From assembly GCF_900110505.1 (NCBI RefSeq), contig NZ_FODZ01000002.1, positions 548,113 to 612,112 of the forward strand: a stretch of DNA of 64,000 nucleotides. Reading direction: 5' to 3'. The notes beneath the pieces are model-generated. The model was not told where the DNA came from, did not search any database, and saw only the letters and a list, made by a program, of their open reading frames with translations. Below are positions 50,528 through 62,148 of this stretch, piece after piece. A program made the translations under genes and the position numbers. Position 1 is the first letter of the stretch; the number at the start of each line of letters is the position of its first letter. The stretch is from Luteibacter sp. UNC138MFCol5.1 (GTDB lineage: Bacteria > Pseudomonadota > Gammaproteobacteria > Xanthomonadales > Rhodanobacteraceae).

Positions 50528-50785
50528 TTACGCCTGGACGACGTCGACGAACTTGCGGCCCTTGTCGCCGCGGGTCTTGAACGACACGGTGCCGTCGACC
50601 AGCGCGAACAGGGTGTGATCGCGGCCGAGGCCGACGCCCACGCCGGCGTGGAACTTGGTGCCACGCTGACGAACGATGATGTTACCGGCTTCGACAGCCT
50701 GGCCACCGTAGATCTTCACGCCGAGGTACTTCGGGTTCGAATCGCGGCCGTTACGGCTGGAACCTACGCCTTTTTTATGTGCCAT
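50528..50785 (-). CDS. rpmA: 50S ribosomal protein L27
   Basis: 85 residues: [69 protein letters not shown], complete L27. Its N-terminal tail reaches the peptidyl transferase centre. It follows rplU by 20 bases. Confidence 0.99.
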   Translation of the reverse strand: MAHKKGVGSSRNGRDSNPKYLGVKIYGGQAVEAGNIIVRQRGTKFHAGVGVGLGRDHTLFALVDGTVSFKTRGDKGRKFVDVVQA

Positions 50786-50805
50786 GACTTATATCCTCCG
50801 GCGAC

Positions 50806-51120
50806 TCAGGCGTTGATGCCCGTGATCTCGATTTCGGTGTAGTGCTGACGATGTCCCTGCGTGCGCTTGTAGTGCTTGCGACGACGGAACTTGATGATGC
50901 GGATCTTATCGGCGCGGCCGTGGGCGCGAACCTTCGCGCTGACGGTGGCACCGGCGACCAGCGGGGCGCCGACCGTGACCGACTCGCCTTCGCCGACGAG
51001 GAGGACCTGGTCGAACGTGAAGGTGGAATCGACATCGGCGGGGAGCAGCTCGACGCGCAGGACTTCGCCTGCCATCACGCGATACTGCTTGCCACCGGTC
51101 TTGATGACTGCGTAGCTCAT
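50806..51120 (-). CDS. rplU: 50S ribosomal protein L21
   Basis: 104 residues: [45 protein letters not shown]...[33 protein letters not shown], complete L21. First gene of the rplU-rpmA operon. Confidence 0.99.
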   Translation of the reverse strand: MSYAVIKTGGKQYRVMAGEVLRVELLPADVDSTFTFDQVLLVGEGESVTVGAPLVAGATVSAKVRAHGRADKIRIIKFRRRKHYKRTQGHRQHYTEIEITGINA

Positions 51121-51289
51121 GGTGATTTCCTGTTACTGATTATGTAGTTCTTTTTAGGGTCGTACGGGTGTTGCGAACTGCGAATTATAGCGGGACCCAA
51201 AAGGCAAGGTCAATCAGGCGGTTAAGATCGGGCGTCTCAAGGCCCCTCTCCCCGCACACCAGTAAAATCAGCATGTTACCAGCTGACCG

Positions 51290-51385
51290 TAGGAGCGCGC
51301 CCTGCGCGCGACATGTTTTCGCGATGAGCCGCAGGACCTGCGGCCCCTCGCGAAAGGCTGTCGCGGCCAGGGCCGCTCCCACAAG
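51290..51385. repeat. Composite REP-like element
   Basis: AGGAGCGCGCCCTGCGCGCG followed by ACAT (51291-51314) recurs exactly at 60798-60821. It is followed by TTTTCGCGAT...CTCGCGAAA and by GTCGCGGCCAGGGCCGCTCCCACA, two further palindromic words of the type seen in Pseudomonas and xanthomonad REPs. It fills the gap between rplU and the DUF2059 gene. Confidence 0.72.
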
Positions 51386-51402
51386 GCGCGCCCCTGTCGC
51401 GG

Positions 51403-51927
51403 CTACTTCTTCTTCGCCGACGCTGGCGCCGGCGCCGCCGGAGCGGGCTTCGCCGCCGCGCCCGTGGCCGGGCACTGACCCTGGGCGTTGAGCGTGCCCT
51501 GGCTCTGGAGCTGGCCGATCATCTGCTTGCCGCGTTCCTGGCCCCAGGCCTTGCCGATCTGCATGCCCTCGGCCATGGTCGCCGGCATCTGCGTGATCAC
51601 CTTCTGGCCCAGCGGCGAACGGTAGAACTTCAGCAGGCCGTCGACGTCCTCGGCCGTGAAGTGCTTCTGGTAAACGGGCACCATGCGGCCGATCAGCTGA
51701 TTCGTCGCGTTGGCGTCCACGAAGCCCTGCCAGTAGCTGGCGGGCACGCACGGCAGCGCGGTGGCCATCACACCGGCCATCTGGCTGTTCATCTGGCTGA
51801 GCATCTTGCCCATGCCCACGGCCTCCATCAGCTGGCGCACCTGCGCCTCGCTGGGCGGCGCCGCCAGCGCCTGGCCCGCACTCCACGCCAGCACCAGGCC
51901 GGCCGCGATCCCTGTCCACTTACGCAT
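51403..51927 (-). CDS. DUF2059 domain secreted protein
   Basis: 174 residues from the ATG at 51927. Signal peptide MRKWTGIAAGLVLAWSAGQALA then APPSEAQVRQLMEAVGMGKMLSQMNSQMAGVM. The DUF2059 core MVPVYQKHFTAEDVDGLLKFYRSPLGQKVITQMPATMAEGMQIGKAWGQERGKQM is clear. The C-terminus is Ala/Pro/Lys-rich. Probably periplasmic; function unknown for the family. Divergent from uvrA. Confidence 0.88.
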   Translation of the reverse strand: MRKWTGIAAGLVLAWSAGQALAAPPSEAQVRQLMEAVGMGKMLSQMNSQMAGVMATALPCVPASYWQGFVDANATNQLIGRMVPVYQKHFTAEDVDGLLKFYRSPLGQKVITQMPATMAEGMQIGKAWGQERGKQMIGQLQSQGTLNAQGQCPATGAAAKPAPAAPAPASAKKK

Positions 51928-52141
51928 GCGTCGTCTTCCTCTTCGGATGATTGGCTTGGGTCGGATCCCCTCCCCCGAGGGGCCGGCGCCATGGTAGCCG
52001 CCACCGGGCCGGTTCGGGCAACCCCCTCGAAGCATGCGTCCGGAGCCTCATGACAAATGTGATGAACAGTCACAGGTCGACGCGGAATGAAGGCCGAAAA
52101 GCCTTGGTATAGTCAGTGGCTTCCCCCATCTACGTCGGCAC

Positions 52142-55077
<2,936 letters not shown>

Positions 55078-55081
<4 letters not shown>

Positions 55082-55518
55082 GCACCGAAGCCGCCCAGAC
55101 CCCGAGCCCGACGCCGATCTTCATCACGCCGATGGACGTCCGTTGGCAGGATCTCGACGCGTACAACCACGTCAACAATTCGAACTACCTGGTCTACCTG
55201 CAGGAAGCCCGACTGAAGTGGCTCAAGGAGCTGCCCGGCGACTGGTACAGCCCGTCCGCGGCGCCGGTGATGGCCCATAGCGAGATCAACTACCGCCTGC
55301 CCATCGAATGGCCGGCGGACATCCAGATCGAGTTGTACGCCAATCGCATGGGCACCAGCTCGATGACGGTCGGCCACCGCATCCTCGATTCGCAGGACGC
55401 CACCCGCATCCATTGCGACGGCAGCGTCACCATGGTCTGGATCGATACGAAGACCGGCCGCCCGGTCCCGCTTCCGCAGGTCATCCGCGACGCCGTGGCC
55501 GCGGCCCGGCAGGACTAA
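55078..55518 (+). CDS. Acyl-CoA thioesterase (4HBT hotdog)
   Basis: 146 residues from an ATGA overlap with uvr[31 protein letters not shown] is the 4-hydroxybenzoyl-CoA thioesterase signature with the catalytic Asp ([11 protein letters not shown]). The centre [20 protein letters not shown] and [17 protein letters not shown] complete the hotdog fold. It probably hydrolyses an acyl-CoA or acyl-carrier thioester; the substrate is unknown. Coupled to uvrA. Confidence 0.9.
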
Positions 55519-55530
55519 AAGACGCTTCCA

Positions 55531-55614
55531 TCGCCGATACGATCGGCTCCCACCGTTCGGGCCCCGGGCGGAATGGTGGGAGCGGATCGCATCGGCGATC
55601 CCGCGGCGGCGGGC
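55531..55614. repeat. REP-like inverted pair
   Basis: TCGCCGATACGATCGGCTCC at 55531 and its inverted relative GGTGGGAGCGGATCGCATCG at 55575, then CCCGCGGCGGCGGGC. The same words recur at 57426-57465 with identical order. Between the thioesterase and DUF4139 genes. Confidence 0.82.
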
Positions 55615-55685
55615 ACGGCTGCCGAACCGTGCCGCAAAAGATCGCGACCGTTCATTTCGCCCCGGTATGATCCGCGAGGATCATC

Positions 55686-57158
55686 ATGGAGAGCATCATG
55701 CAACGTTCCCTCGTCCTCGCGATCGCCTGCGCCGTTTCCCTTCGCGCGTTCGCCGCCGATGAGCGCACCGCGCTCACGCTCTACCGCGCCGACGGCGATG
55801 CGCTCTTCGCCACGGGAGGCGACGCCGTTTCCGGCGACGGTTACGCCGTGGTGCACGAGCGCCGCGCGTTCGACCTGAAGGGCGGCACGCAGGATCTCTC
55901 CATCGACGGCCTCCCCTCCGCGCTCGACAGCGAAGCGCTGTCGCTGCGCTTTCCCGGCAAGGACACCCGCGTCGTCTCGCAGCGCCTGCTGCTCGGCCAG
56001 GGCTTCGACGGCGCCGTCGCCGGCCTCGTCGGCCACGATGTCGTCGTGGTCGGCGAAAGCGGCCAGGCGCTCGCCAGCGGCACGCTCGTTCGCGGTGGCG
56101 ATGCGCTCGTCGTGCGCGACAGCAGCGGCCACGCCACGCTCATCCGCCAGTACGCCGCCCTGCGTGCCGCCGACAGCACGGACTTCGCCCGTGGTTCGAC
56201 GCTGCAGGTGCGTGTCGCCGGCGGCGCGGCGGGCAGGACGAACGCCAACCTCGATTACCCCACGTCCGGCCTGGGCTGGCGCGGCGCCTACGTCGCGACG
56301 CTCGCGCCGGGCAACGCCTGCCGCATGACCTTCGACGCCGCGGCGAGCATCGCCAACCGTAGCGGACGCGACTGGAAGGACGTCTCGCTCAAGCTCGTCG
56401 CCGGCGATGCGCGGCGCGCGAAGGCACCGATCCAGAACAAGCTCTTCATGGTCCGTGCCGCGCCGGCCCCGGCCGCCATGGATGCCGAGTCGATGGCGCC
56501 TCGACAGGCCACGCTGGGCGACCTGCGCACCTACACGCTGCCGACGCCGGTCGACCTCCCCGACGGCAGCGTCACCCAGACGCCGCTGTACGACCGCCAC
56601 ACCCTCGACTGCCAGCGCGAGGCCGTGTACGACGGTGGCAACACGTGGTTCCCGCCGCGGCCCAACGCCGAGCGCCAGCCGATCCTCGCCAACGCCGGCA
56701 CGCCGATCGTGTCCAACATCCGCTTCAGGGCATTCGACAGCCTGCCCGCCGGTTACGTCCGCGTGCTGACGACCGACCGCGACGGCAACGCCGAACTGCT
56801 CGGCGAAGGACGCATCGACGACACGCCGAAGAACAAGGACACCACGGTGTCGCTCGGCAACGCCTTCGACCTGTCCGCCACGCGCGAGCAGACGGCGTTC
56901 ACGGCGGACATGCCGGGGCACCGGATCGACGAAAGCACCCGTATCGTCCTGACCAACGCGGGCGACACGGCGCGCACGGTCACCGTTCGCGAGCATCCCA
57001 ACCGCTGGCGCGCCTGGACGATCACGTCGTCGTCGATGAAGCCGTCGAAGGTCACGCCGGAGGTGGCGGAGTTCAGTGTCACCGTTCCGGCGAATGGCAG
57101 CGCGACGCTCGATTACGCCGTGCGCTACACCTGGGCGGACGCGGATATCGCCCAGTAA
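55686..57158 (+). CDS. DUF4139 domain secreted protein
   Basis: 490 residues from the ATG at 55686, or 486 from 55698. Signal peptide MQRSLVLAIACAVSLRAFA then ADERTALTLYRADGDALFATGG. The central region NLDYPTSGLGWRGAYVATLAPGNACRMTFDAAASIANRSGRDWKDVSLKLVAGD and the C-terminal DMPGHRIDESTRIVLTNAGDTARTVTVREHPNRWRAWTITSSS...ATLDYAVRYTW match DUF4139. Probably periplasmic or surface beta protein; function unknown. Confidence 0.87.
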   Translation: MESIMQRSLVLAIACAVSLRAFAADERTALTLYRADGDALFATGGDAVSGDGYAVVHERRAFDLKGGTQDLSIDGLPSALDSEALSLRFPGKDTRVVSQRLLLGQGFDGAVAGLVGHDVVVVGESGQALASGTLVRGGDALVVRDSSGHATLIRQYAALRAADSTDFARGSTLQVRVAGGAAGRTNANLDYPTSGLGWRGAYVATLAPGNACRMTFDAAASIANRSGRDWKDVSLKLVAGDARRAKAPIQNKLFMVRAAPAPAAMDAESMAPRQATLGDLRTYTLPTPVDLPDGSVTQTPLYDRHTLDCQREAVYDGGNTWFPPRPNAERQPILANAGTPIVSNIRFRAFDSLPAGYVRVLTTDRDGNAELLGEGRIDDTPKNKDTTVSLGNAFDLSATREQTAFTADMPGHRIDESTRIVLTNAGDTARTVTVREHPNRWRAWTITSSSMKPSKVTPEVAEFSVTVPANGSATLDYAVRYTWADADIAQ

Positions 57159-57180
57159 CCGGCATCGCTGAGGCGCCTGA

Positions 57181-57465
57181 TCGCCGATACGATCGGCTCC
57201 CACCCTTCGGTACGTACCTCCCCGCAAGGTCACTGCCGGAACGGTGAGGACAGCCCATCGCCGATACGATCGGCTCCCACCCTTCGGTAGCTGCCTTCCC
57301 ACAAGGCCGCTACCGGAACGGTGAGGACAATCCATCGCCGATGCGATCGGCTCCCTCCTTCGGTAGCTACCTTCCCGCAAGGTCACTGCCGGAACGGTGA
57401 GGACAGCCCATCGCTCGAAAATGACGGTGGGAGCCGATCGTATCGGCGATCCCGCGGCAGCGGGC
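57181..57465. repeat. 77-bp tandem repeat array of REP-containing units plus inverted copy
   Basis: Units start at 57181, 57258 and 57335, each exactly 77 bases apart. Each unit begins TCGCCGAT(A/G)CGATCGGCTCC, continues through a TTCGGTA and TTCCC(G/A)CAAGG word and ends GGAACGGTGAGGACA. An inverted REP (57426-57450) and CCCGCGGCAGCGGGC close the array. The whole 387-base gap between the DUF4139 and enoyl-CoA hydratase genes is made of it. Not CRISPR: the units are repeated along their full length. Confidence 0.88.
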
Positions 57466-57545
57466 AACGAAGCCGGTGAAGCGGCTGCACCACCGGCCGC
57501 CGAAACGCCATAATCGACGCAACCCACACCGACGGACGCGCACCC

Positions 57546-58304
57546 ATGCTCGACATCCTGCTGCACGACGGCGACATCCACGAAATCCGCATGGCTCGCG
57601 GGCCGGTCAACGCGCTGGACATCGGCCTCGTCGAGGCGTTGCGCGAGGCGATCGTCGGAGCCCCCGCGAACGGCGCGCGAGGCATCGTGCTTTCCGGCGC
57701 GCAAGGCATGTTTTCGGCGGGCGTCGACGTCCCCGCCCTGCTCCAGCGCGACCGCGCGGGCGTCCGCGACTTCTGGAACGCCTTCTTCGCGCTGTGCGGC
57801 GCACTGGCGACCTCGCCCGTACCGACCGTCGCGGCGATCACCGGCCACAGCCCCGCGGGCGGCGCGGTCATTTCGCTGTTCTGCGATTACCGTGTGATGG
57901 CGCACGGCGTCTACAAGATCGGCCTGAACGAGGTGCAGGTCGGCCTTTCCGTGCCCGAGCCGATCCAGTTCGCGATGCGCCGCATCCTCGGCGGCTACCG
58001 CACCGAGCGACTGCTGGTGGCCGGCGCGATGGTGGACGCCGAGCAGGCCCACGCGATCGGTCTGGTCGACGAACTCGCGACCGTCGAACAGGTCGTCACC
58101 CGTGCCACGCTATGGCTCGCCGACCTGCTGAAGCTGCCGCCGAAGGCGATGCTGCGCACCCGCGAGATCGCCCGCGCCGATCTCGTCGCCGTCTGGGGCG
58201 ACACGTCGAACCTGCTCGATCCGGGTTTCATCGACGACTTCTTCGCCGAGGAGACGCAGGGCGTGCTGCAGGCGCTGGTGGCGCGGCTGAAGGCCAAGCA
58301 CTAG
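57546..58304 (+). CDS. Enoyl-CoA hydratase/isomerase family protein
   Basis: 252 residues. Crotonase fold: GPVNALDIGLVEALREAI, SGAQGMFSAGVDVPALLQRD, oxyanion-hole VAAITGHSPAGGAVISLFCDYRVMA, then KIGLNEVQVGLSVPEPIQFAMRRILG. The single acidic residue in GLNEVQVGL resembles delta3,delta2-enoyl-CoA isomerases more than hydratases, which have a second Glu. Likely in fatty acid beta-oxidation. No partner genes next to it. Confidence 0.88.
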   Translation: MLDILLHDGDIHEIRMARGPVNALDIGLVEALREAIVGAPANGARGIVLSGAQGMFSAGVDVPALLQRDRAGVRDFWNAFFALCGALATSPVPTVAAITGHSPAGGAVISLFCDYRVMAHGVYKIGLNEVQVGLSVPEPIQFAMRRILGGYRTERLLVAGAMVDAEQAHAIGLVDELATVEQVVTRATLWLADLLKLPPKAMLRTREIARADLVAVWGDTSNLLDPGFIDDFFAEETQGVLQALVARLKAKH

Positions 58305-58325
58305 CCAAGCTCTCGCAAGCCCGTA

Positions 58326-58380
58326 TCGCCGATACGATCGGCTCCCACCCTTCGGTAGGAGGTGGGAGCGATCACCGGCT
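58326..58380. repeat. REP-like inverted pair
   Basis: TCGCCGATACGATCGGCTCC at 58326 then GGTGGGAGCGATCACCGGCT from 58361, separated by TTCGGTAGGA. It sits between the convergent enoyl-CoA hydratase and Nudix genes and may act as a bidirectional terminator-like hairpin. Confidence 0.78.
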
Positions 58381-59308
58381 ATCGAGCGAACCCGCGGATG
58401 CCGGCCACGCCCTGCGCGGCATGCATCCGCGCCTCTCCCACATCGTCGGGACCAAGACCGCCCAGCGCATAGACCGGCAACGACGCCGTCTCGGCCAACC
58501 GCGCGAACCGCGGCCAGCCCAGCGGTTCGGCGCCGGGATGGCTGGCCGTCGCCTGCACGGGCGACAGCGTCGCGAAGTCGCAGCCCAGCGCCGAGGCACG
58601 TGCGAGCTGCGCTGCATCGTGGCACGACGCGCCGACCACGGACGTCCACGGCAGCGGCCGCTCTTTCAGCTCGCCGAGTTGCTGGGCACGAAGATGCACG
58701 CCCGTACCGAGGATGGACGCGCCCTCGATGTCGCCGTTGAGCAACAGGTCGGCGCCCGCGCGGCGGACCTCGGGCAGAACCGCCTTCGCCACGTCGCGCG
58801 CGACGTCTGTGGAACGCCCTGGCAACCGCAGTTGCAGCAGGCGCTCGCCGCGCGCCAGCGCGGCGAGCAGCCCCGCGACGACGACGTCGGGTGACGCATC
58901 GGGCGCCGTGATCGGGTAATGGGCCGGCAGGCGGATGGCCGCCAGGATGGGCCGGTCGGCCGGCGCGAGGATGGACGGATCGATGTCGCGCGGCGCGCGC
59001 CATGCGATCGCCGCGGCGTCGAGCGCGAGCGGCGTCCCGGTCCAACGGCGGACGAGCATCGCCTCCAGCAGCATCGACCGCTCGCCATACGCCCACGGCA
59101 CGCGGATGCACGACTCGAACGACGCGGGATCGACGGCGATCCCCAGCTCTTCGTCCAGTTCGCGCTCGAGCGCGGCGACGGCGGACTCCCCCGGTTCGAG
59201 CTTGCCACCGGGAAATTCCCACGTGCCGGCCAGATGCTTGCCGGGTGGCCGCTGCGCGATGAGGATGCGTCCATTAGCGTCGACCAGCACGCCGGCGACG
59301 ACGTGCAT
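58379..59308 (-). CDS. Nudix hydrolase fused to thiamine phosphate synthase-like domain
   Basis: 309 residues from the ATG at 59308 overlapping the folA stop. Residues 1-130 are a MutT-type Nudix domain: GRILIAQRPPGKHLAGTWEFPGGKLEPGESAVAALERELDEELGI includes the Nudix box. Residues about 150-305 are a TIM-barrel like ThiE/TenI: LLQLRLPGRS, DLLLNGDIEGASILGTGVHLRAQQL, VVGASCHDAAQLARASALGCDFATLSPVQATASHPGAEPLGW and PVYALGGLGPDDV. This fusion is common in gammaproteobacteria and cleans 8-oxo-dGTP; the barrel role is unclear. Confidence 0.92.
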   Translation of the reverse strand: MHVVAGVLVDANGRILIAQRPPGKHLAGTWEFPGGKLEPGESAVAALERELDEELGIAVDPASFESCIRVPWAYGERSMLLEAMLVRRWTGTPLALDAAAIAWRAPRDIDPSILAPADRPILAAIRLPAHYPITAPDASPDVVVAGLLAALARGERLLQLRLPGRSTDVARDVAKAVLPEVRRAGADLLLNGDIEGASILGTGVHLRAQQLGELKERPLPWTSVVGASCHDAAQLARASALGCDFATLSPVQATASHPGAEPLGWPRFARLAETASLPVYALGGLGPDDVGEARMHAAQGVAGIRGFAR

Positions 59309-59796
59309 CAGACGTTCCGGACGTATTCGACCATGTCGAAGGCGTGGGCGTGCTCGGCATCGGCCTTGTGGCGCACCCGCGAAACCTCCGTCCATTCCTT
59401 GAAATCGACGCCGGGGAAGAACACGTCGGCGCCATCGACCGCGGCGTACACCCAGGTCAGGTACAGCGTGCGGGCATAGGGCAGCGCTTCGCGGAACACC
59501 TCGCCACCACCGATGACCATGAGGCCCGTGTGGCCACAGCTCGCCTGTGCCTCGGTGATCGAACGAACGGTGACCTGCCCAGGGAACGGCGCCTCGCCCT
59601 TGCGCGAGAGCACGTAGTTCACGCGTCCCGGCAACGCGCGGCCGATGGATTCGGCGGTCTTACGCCCCATCAGCACGGCCCTGTCGAGCGTCAGCGTCTT
59701 GAAGTACCGAAGATCGTCCGGAAGATGCCAGGGCAGTCCACCCTGTTTGCCGATGGCAAAGTTTTCGTCGAGCGCGGCAACCAGGTGTACGGCCAT
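59308..59796 (-). CDS. folA: Dihydrofolate reductase
   Basis: 162 residues. AALDENFAIGKQGGLPWHLPDDLRYFKTLTLDRAVLMGRKTAESIGRALPGRVNYVLSR and MVIGGGEVFREALPYARTLYLTWV are the DHFR signature; Asp27-equivalent is in HLPDDLRYF. Makes tetrahydrofolate for thymidylate and purines; the target of trimethoprim. It precedes the Nudix fusion with a one-base overlap. Confidence 0.97.
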   Translation of the reverse strand: MAVHLVAALDENFAIGKQGGLPWHLPDDLRYFKTLTLDRAVLMGRKTAESIGRALPGRVNYVLSRKGEAPFPGQVTVRSITEAQASCGHTGLMVIGGGEVFREALPYARTLYLTWVYAAVDGADVFFPGVDFKEWTEVSRVRHKADAEHAHAFDMVEYVRNV

Positions 59797-59919
59797 GGAA
59801 CATCCTTCACGGTTTCAGTCGGAACGGTCGGGCACCGGGCCCGTGCGCTCGCGATAGTAGTCCTGTCCGCGTGATGGTGGAACTAACGATCGTTTGACTG
59901 TCCGCGCTAGCGACCTGTC

Positions 59920-60048
59920 TCAGCCCTGATCCTCGTCGTCGTGCTGCTGCTGAGGCGACTCCGGCTCCTTGGGCGTCTTCTCGACGCGCTGTCCGGTGGA
60001 GCGATCGTAGTCATGCGGCGAAACGGGGTCTTTGTGTTCTGCATTCAT
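59920..60048 (-). CDS. Small acidic hypothetical protein
   Basis: 42 residues: MNAEHKDPVSPHDYDRSTGQ, then RVEKTPKEPESPQQQHDDEDQG. Highly charged and likely disordered. It stands alone between folA and the DUF4142 gene. Similar tiny Pro/Gln/Asp proteins are found in xanthomonads. Function unknown. Confidence 0.55.
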   Translation of the reverse strand: MNAEHKDPVSPHDYDRSTGQRVEKTPKEPESPQQQHDDEDQG

Positions 60049-60238
60049 GGGGTCGTCCGCTGTAGAGATGGTCTCTCATGATCGGGCGCACGATGTCGAC
60101 ACCGCCGGGACGGGGCGTGAAGTGTGCGGCACAGGCGTGAAGGAAGGCCTCGTTGATCCCTGCTGCACGCCTCATTCATTGCACGGGTGCGACACGTTGA
60201 TCACTCGCGCACAGCGCCCAACCGCACGGAGCCATACC

Positions 60239-60793
60239 ATGACACGCATGCCACGCCACGCCCTCGCTGCCGCCCTTCTCGCCGCGGTCGTTCTGCCGGC
60301 CGCCGCCTTCGCCCAGGAACACACGCCAGGTTCGACTTCGGCACCTGCGGCGGACGCCATGTTCGTCACCGAGGCCAGCGCGGCGGGCCTCGCCGAAGTC
60401 GCGCTTGGACAGCTGGGCGCATCGAAGGGCAATTCGGAAGCGACGAAGTCGTTCGGCCAGCAGATGGTCACCGATCACACGAAGGCGAACGACGAGCTGA
60501 AGACCATCGCCGGCCAGAAGAACCTTCCTCTGGCCACTGCGCCGAAGCCCGCCGACACGAAGGCCGCCGCCGCGATCGGCGAGAAGTCGGGCGACGCCTT
60601 CGACCAGGCCTTCGCGAAGAAGATGGTCGCGGACCACAAGAAGGCCGTCGCGCTCTTCAGCAAGGAGTCGACCAGCGGCAAGGACCCCGAACTGAAGGCG
60701 TTCGCGACGAAGACGCTGCCGACGCTGAAGGAACACCTGCAGATGGCGGAGAAGCTGCCCGGCAAGGGTGCGAACGCCATGGCGGGCCACTGA
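60239..60793 (+). CDS. DUF4142 domain secreted protein
   Basis: 184 residues from the ATG at 60239. Signal peptide (MTRMPRHALAAALLAAVVLPAAAFA) then QEHTPGSTSAPAADAMFVTEASAAGLAEVALGQLGASKGNSEATKSFGQQMVTDHTKANDELKTIAGQKNLPL. The ferritin-like helical DUF4142 core with DHKKAVALFSKES and ATKTLPTLKEHLQMAEKL is clear. Periplasmic. The family is abundant in soil proteobacteria and poorly understood. Confidence 0.9.
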   Translation: MTRMPRHALAAALLAAVVLPAAAFAQEHTPGSTSAPAADAMFVTEASAAGLAEVALGQLGASKGNSEATKSFGQQMVTDHTKANDELKTIAGQKNLPLATAPKPADTKAAAAIGEKSGDAFDQAFAKKMVADHKKAVALFSKESTSGKDPELKAFATKTLPTLKEHLQMAEKLPGKGANAMAGH

Positions 60794-60797
60794 CTGC

Positions 60798-60860
60798 AGG
60801 AGCGCGCCCTGCGCGCGACATCGTTCGAGGCCCTGATCCCCAGGGCCTCGAACGATGTCG
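60798..60860. repeat. REP word plus 19-bp perfect inverted repeat
   Basis: AGGAGCGCGCCCTGCGCGCG followed by ACAT (60798-60821) matches 51291-51314. Its last bases start a perfect 19-bp inverted repeat (60816-60834 and 60842-60860, core TCGTTCGAGGCCCT) with a 7-nt loop. It lies 5 bases after the DUF4142 stop and at the 3' end of the convergent DUF2945 gene, so it probably terminates both transcripts. Confidence 0.8.
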
Positions 60861-60863
60861 GCG

Positions 60864-61073
60864 TCAGACCTTCTTCAGCGAGCCCGGTTTGTGCGCGGCT
60901 TTACCGCCGCTCTTCTCGCTGACGACGAGGTATTCGGGGTTGTCCTTCGACGCGGCGACCTCGTGCCCCTTGATCTTCGTGGGCTTCGTCAGTTTCTTCT
61001 CCACCTTGCCCGTCGTCGTGCCTTGCGAGGTTTTCCAGCTGACCTTGTCGCCGCGCTTGAGCGTGGATGCCAT
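60864..61073 (-). CDS. DUF2945 (hypervirulence-associated TUDOR-like) protein
   Basis: 69 residues: MASTLKRGDKVSWKTSQGTTTGKVEKKLTKPTKIKGHEVAASKDNPEYLVVSEKSGGKAAHKPGSLKKV, complete DUF2945. A small beta-barrel of basic charge; family members bind unknown partners. Convergent with the DUF4142 gene. Confidence 0.9.
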   Translation of the reverse strand: MASTLKRGDKVSWKTSQGTTTGKVEKKLTKPTKIKGHEVAASKDNPEYLVVSEKSGGKAAHKPGSLKKV

Positions 61074-61152
61074 GGCTGCGTTCCCGTTGCTGAGGAACCC
61101 CCAGCGTGAAAGCGGCAGGGTGAACGACATGCGACGCGTGCGTCGTCGGCCT

Positions 61153-62040
61153 TCACCGCGCGGGAAGCGCGAACTCGCCGCCGGGGTACCGGCTGGCCAT
61201 GAAATCGACGAAGGCACGTACCTTCGGACTCTCGAGCCGACGGGACGTGTGCAGTACCCATAGCTCCACGTCGTCGCCCGCGACGCCCCAGCTAACGACG
61301 TCGCCACGTTCGATGAGCTCGCCGGCGATGGACTGCGGCAGCAGTGCCACGCCGGCACCGGCGGCGACCGCGTCGCGCACCATGAGCAGCGACGACAGTC
61401 GCAGCACCGGCCGCGGCGCCAGCACGAGCGTGCCATCGCGACGCGCCCACGTATCGCCGTCGCGGTAGTTCGCCGCCATCACGACCGCCGGCACCTCGGA
61501 CGGCTCATCCGCTCCGCCCGAAGGTCGGGCGAACGACGGAGCCGCGACGAGCAGCAGGCGGTCGCGCGCGAATCGGCGGCCGACCAGCCCGCTGTCCTTC
61601 GGCGGATTGATGCGGATCGCCACGTCGAAATTCTCCTCCACGAGGTCTGCCCGACGGTCCTCGGACACCGTCTCGATCTCCACTTCCGGATGGAGCCTCA
61701 GGAACGCGGCGGCGAGCCGCCCGAGCGCGAGCTGCGAGAACAGCTGGGGCGCGGCGATCCGCAGCAGGCCGCGCGGCGTGTCCACGCCATCGCGAGCGGC
61801 GGCGAAGGCATCGGTCACCTCGTGCATCGGTCCGGCCGTGCGTTCGGCCAGCGCGCGGCCGGCCCCGGTCAGCACGAGACGTTGTCCGCCCCGCTCGATG
61901 AGCCGGACACCGAGCTGTTCCTCGAGATCGGCCACCCGCCGCGACAGGGTGGCCTTCGACCGGCCGCTCGCGCGGCTGGCTCGACCGAAGCCGCCATGGG
62001 TAGCCACCAGCTGGAAGTCGATCAAGGCGTTCAGGTCCAT
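61153..62040 (-). CDS. LysR-family transcriptional regulator
   Basis: 295 residues. The N-terminal winged HTH is MDLNALIDFQLVATHGGFGRASRASGRSKATLSRRVADLEEQLGVRLIERGGQRLVLTGAGRAL. The effector domain starts GLLRIAAPQLFSQLALGRLAAAFLRLHPEVEIETV with VAIRINPPKDSGLVGRRFARDRLLLVAAPSF. It is divergent from the quinone oxidoreductase gene across 108 bases, so it most likely controls that gene. Confidence 0.94.
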   Translation of the reverse strand: MDLNALIDFQLVATHGGFGRASRASGRSKATLSRRVADLEEQLGVRLIERGGQRLVLTGAGRALAERTAGPMHEVTDAFAAARDGVDTPRGLLRIAAPQLFSQLALGRLAAAFLRLHPEVEIETVSEDRRADLVEENFDVAIRINPPKDSGLVGRRFARDRLLLVAAPSFARPSGGADEPSEVPAVVMAANYRDGDTWARRDGTLVLAPRPVLRLSSLLMVRDAVAAGAGVALLPQSIAGELIERGDVVSWGVAGDDVELWVLHTSRRLESPKVRAFVDFMASRYPGGEFALPAR

Positions 62041-62148
62041 GCCGTCTCACATCTGGTACGGGATGTCCAAATTCTAGCGACTGTGTTCCGAATCCGATAG
62101 CACCTATCGTCTTTCCACACAGCCACTCACCACACCGAGGAGTTACCC

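Noticed and set aside
52073-52141. LexA box before uvrA
   Set aside because: No CTG-N10-CAG or xanthomonad-type LexA palindrome is visible in the upstream region.
57181-57465. Regular repeat array, considered as CRISPR
   Set aside because: Units are repeated over their full 77 bases with no unique spacers and contain REP palindromes; no cas genes nearby.
55515-58052. 845-codon minus-strand frame across DUF4139 and enoyl-CoA hydratase genes
   Set aside because: It runs through REP repeats and two real genes; shadow frame.
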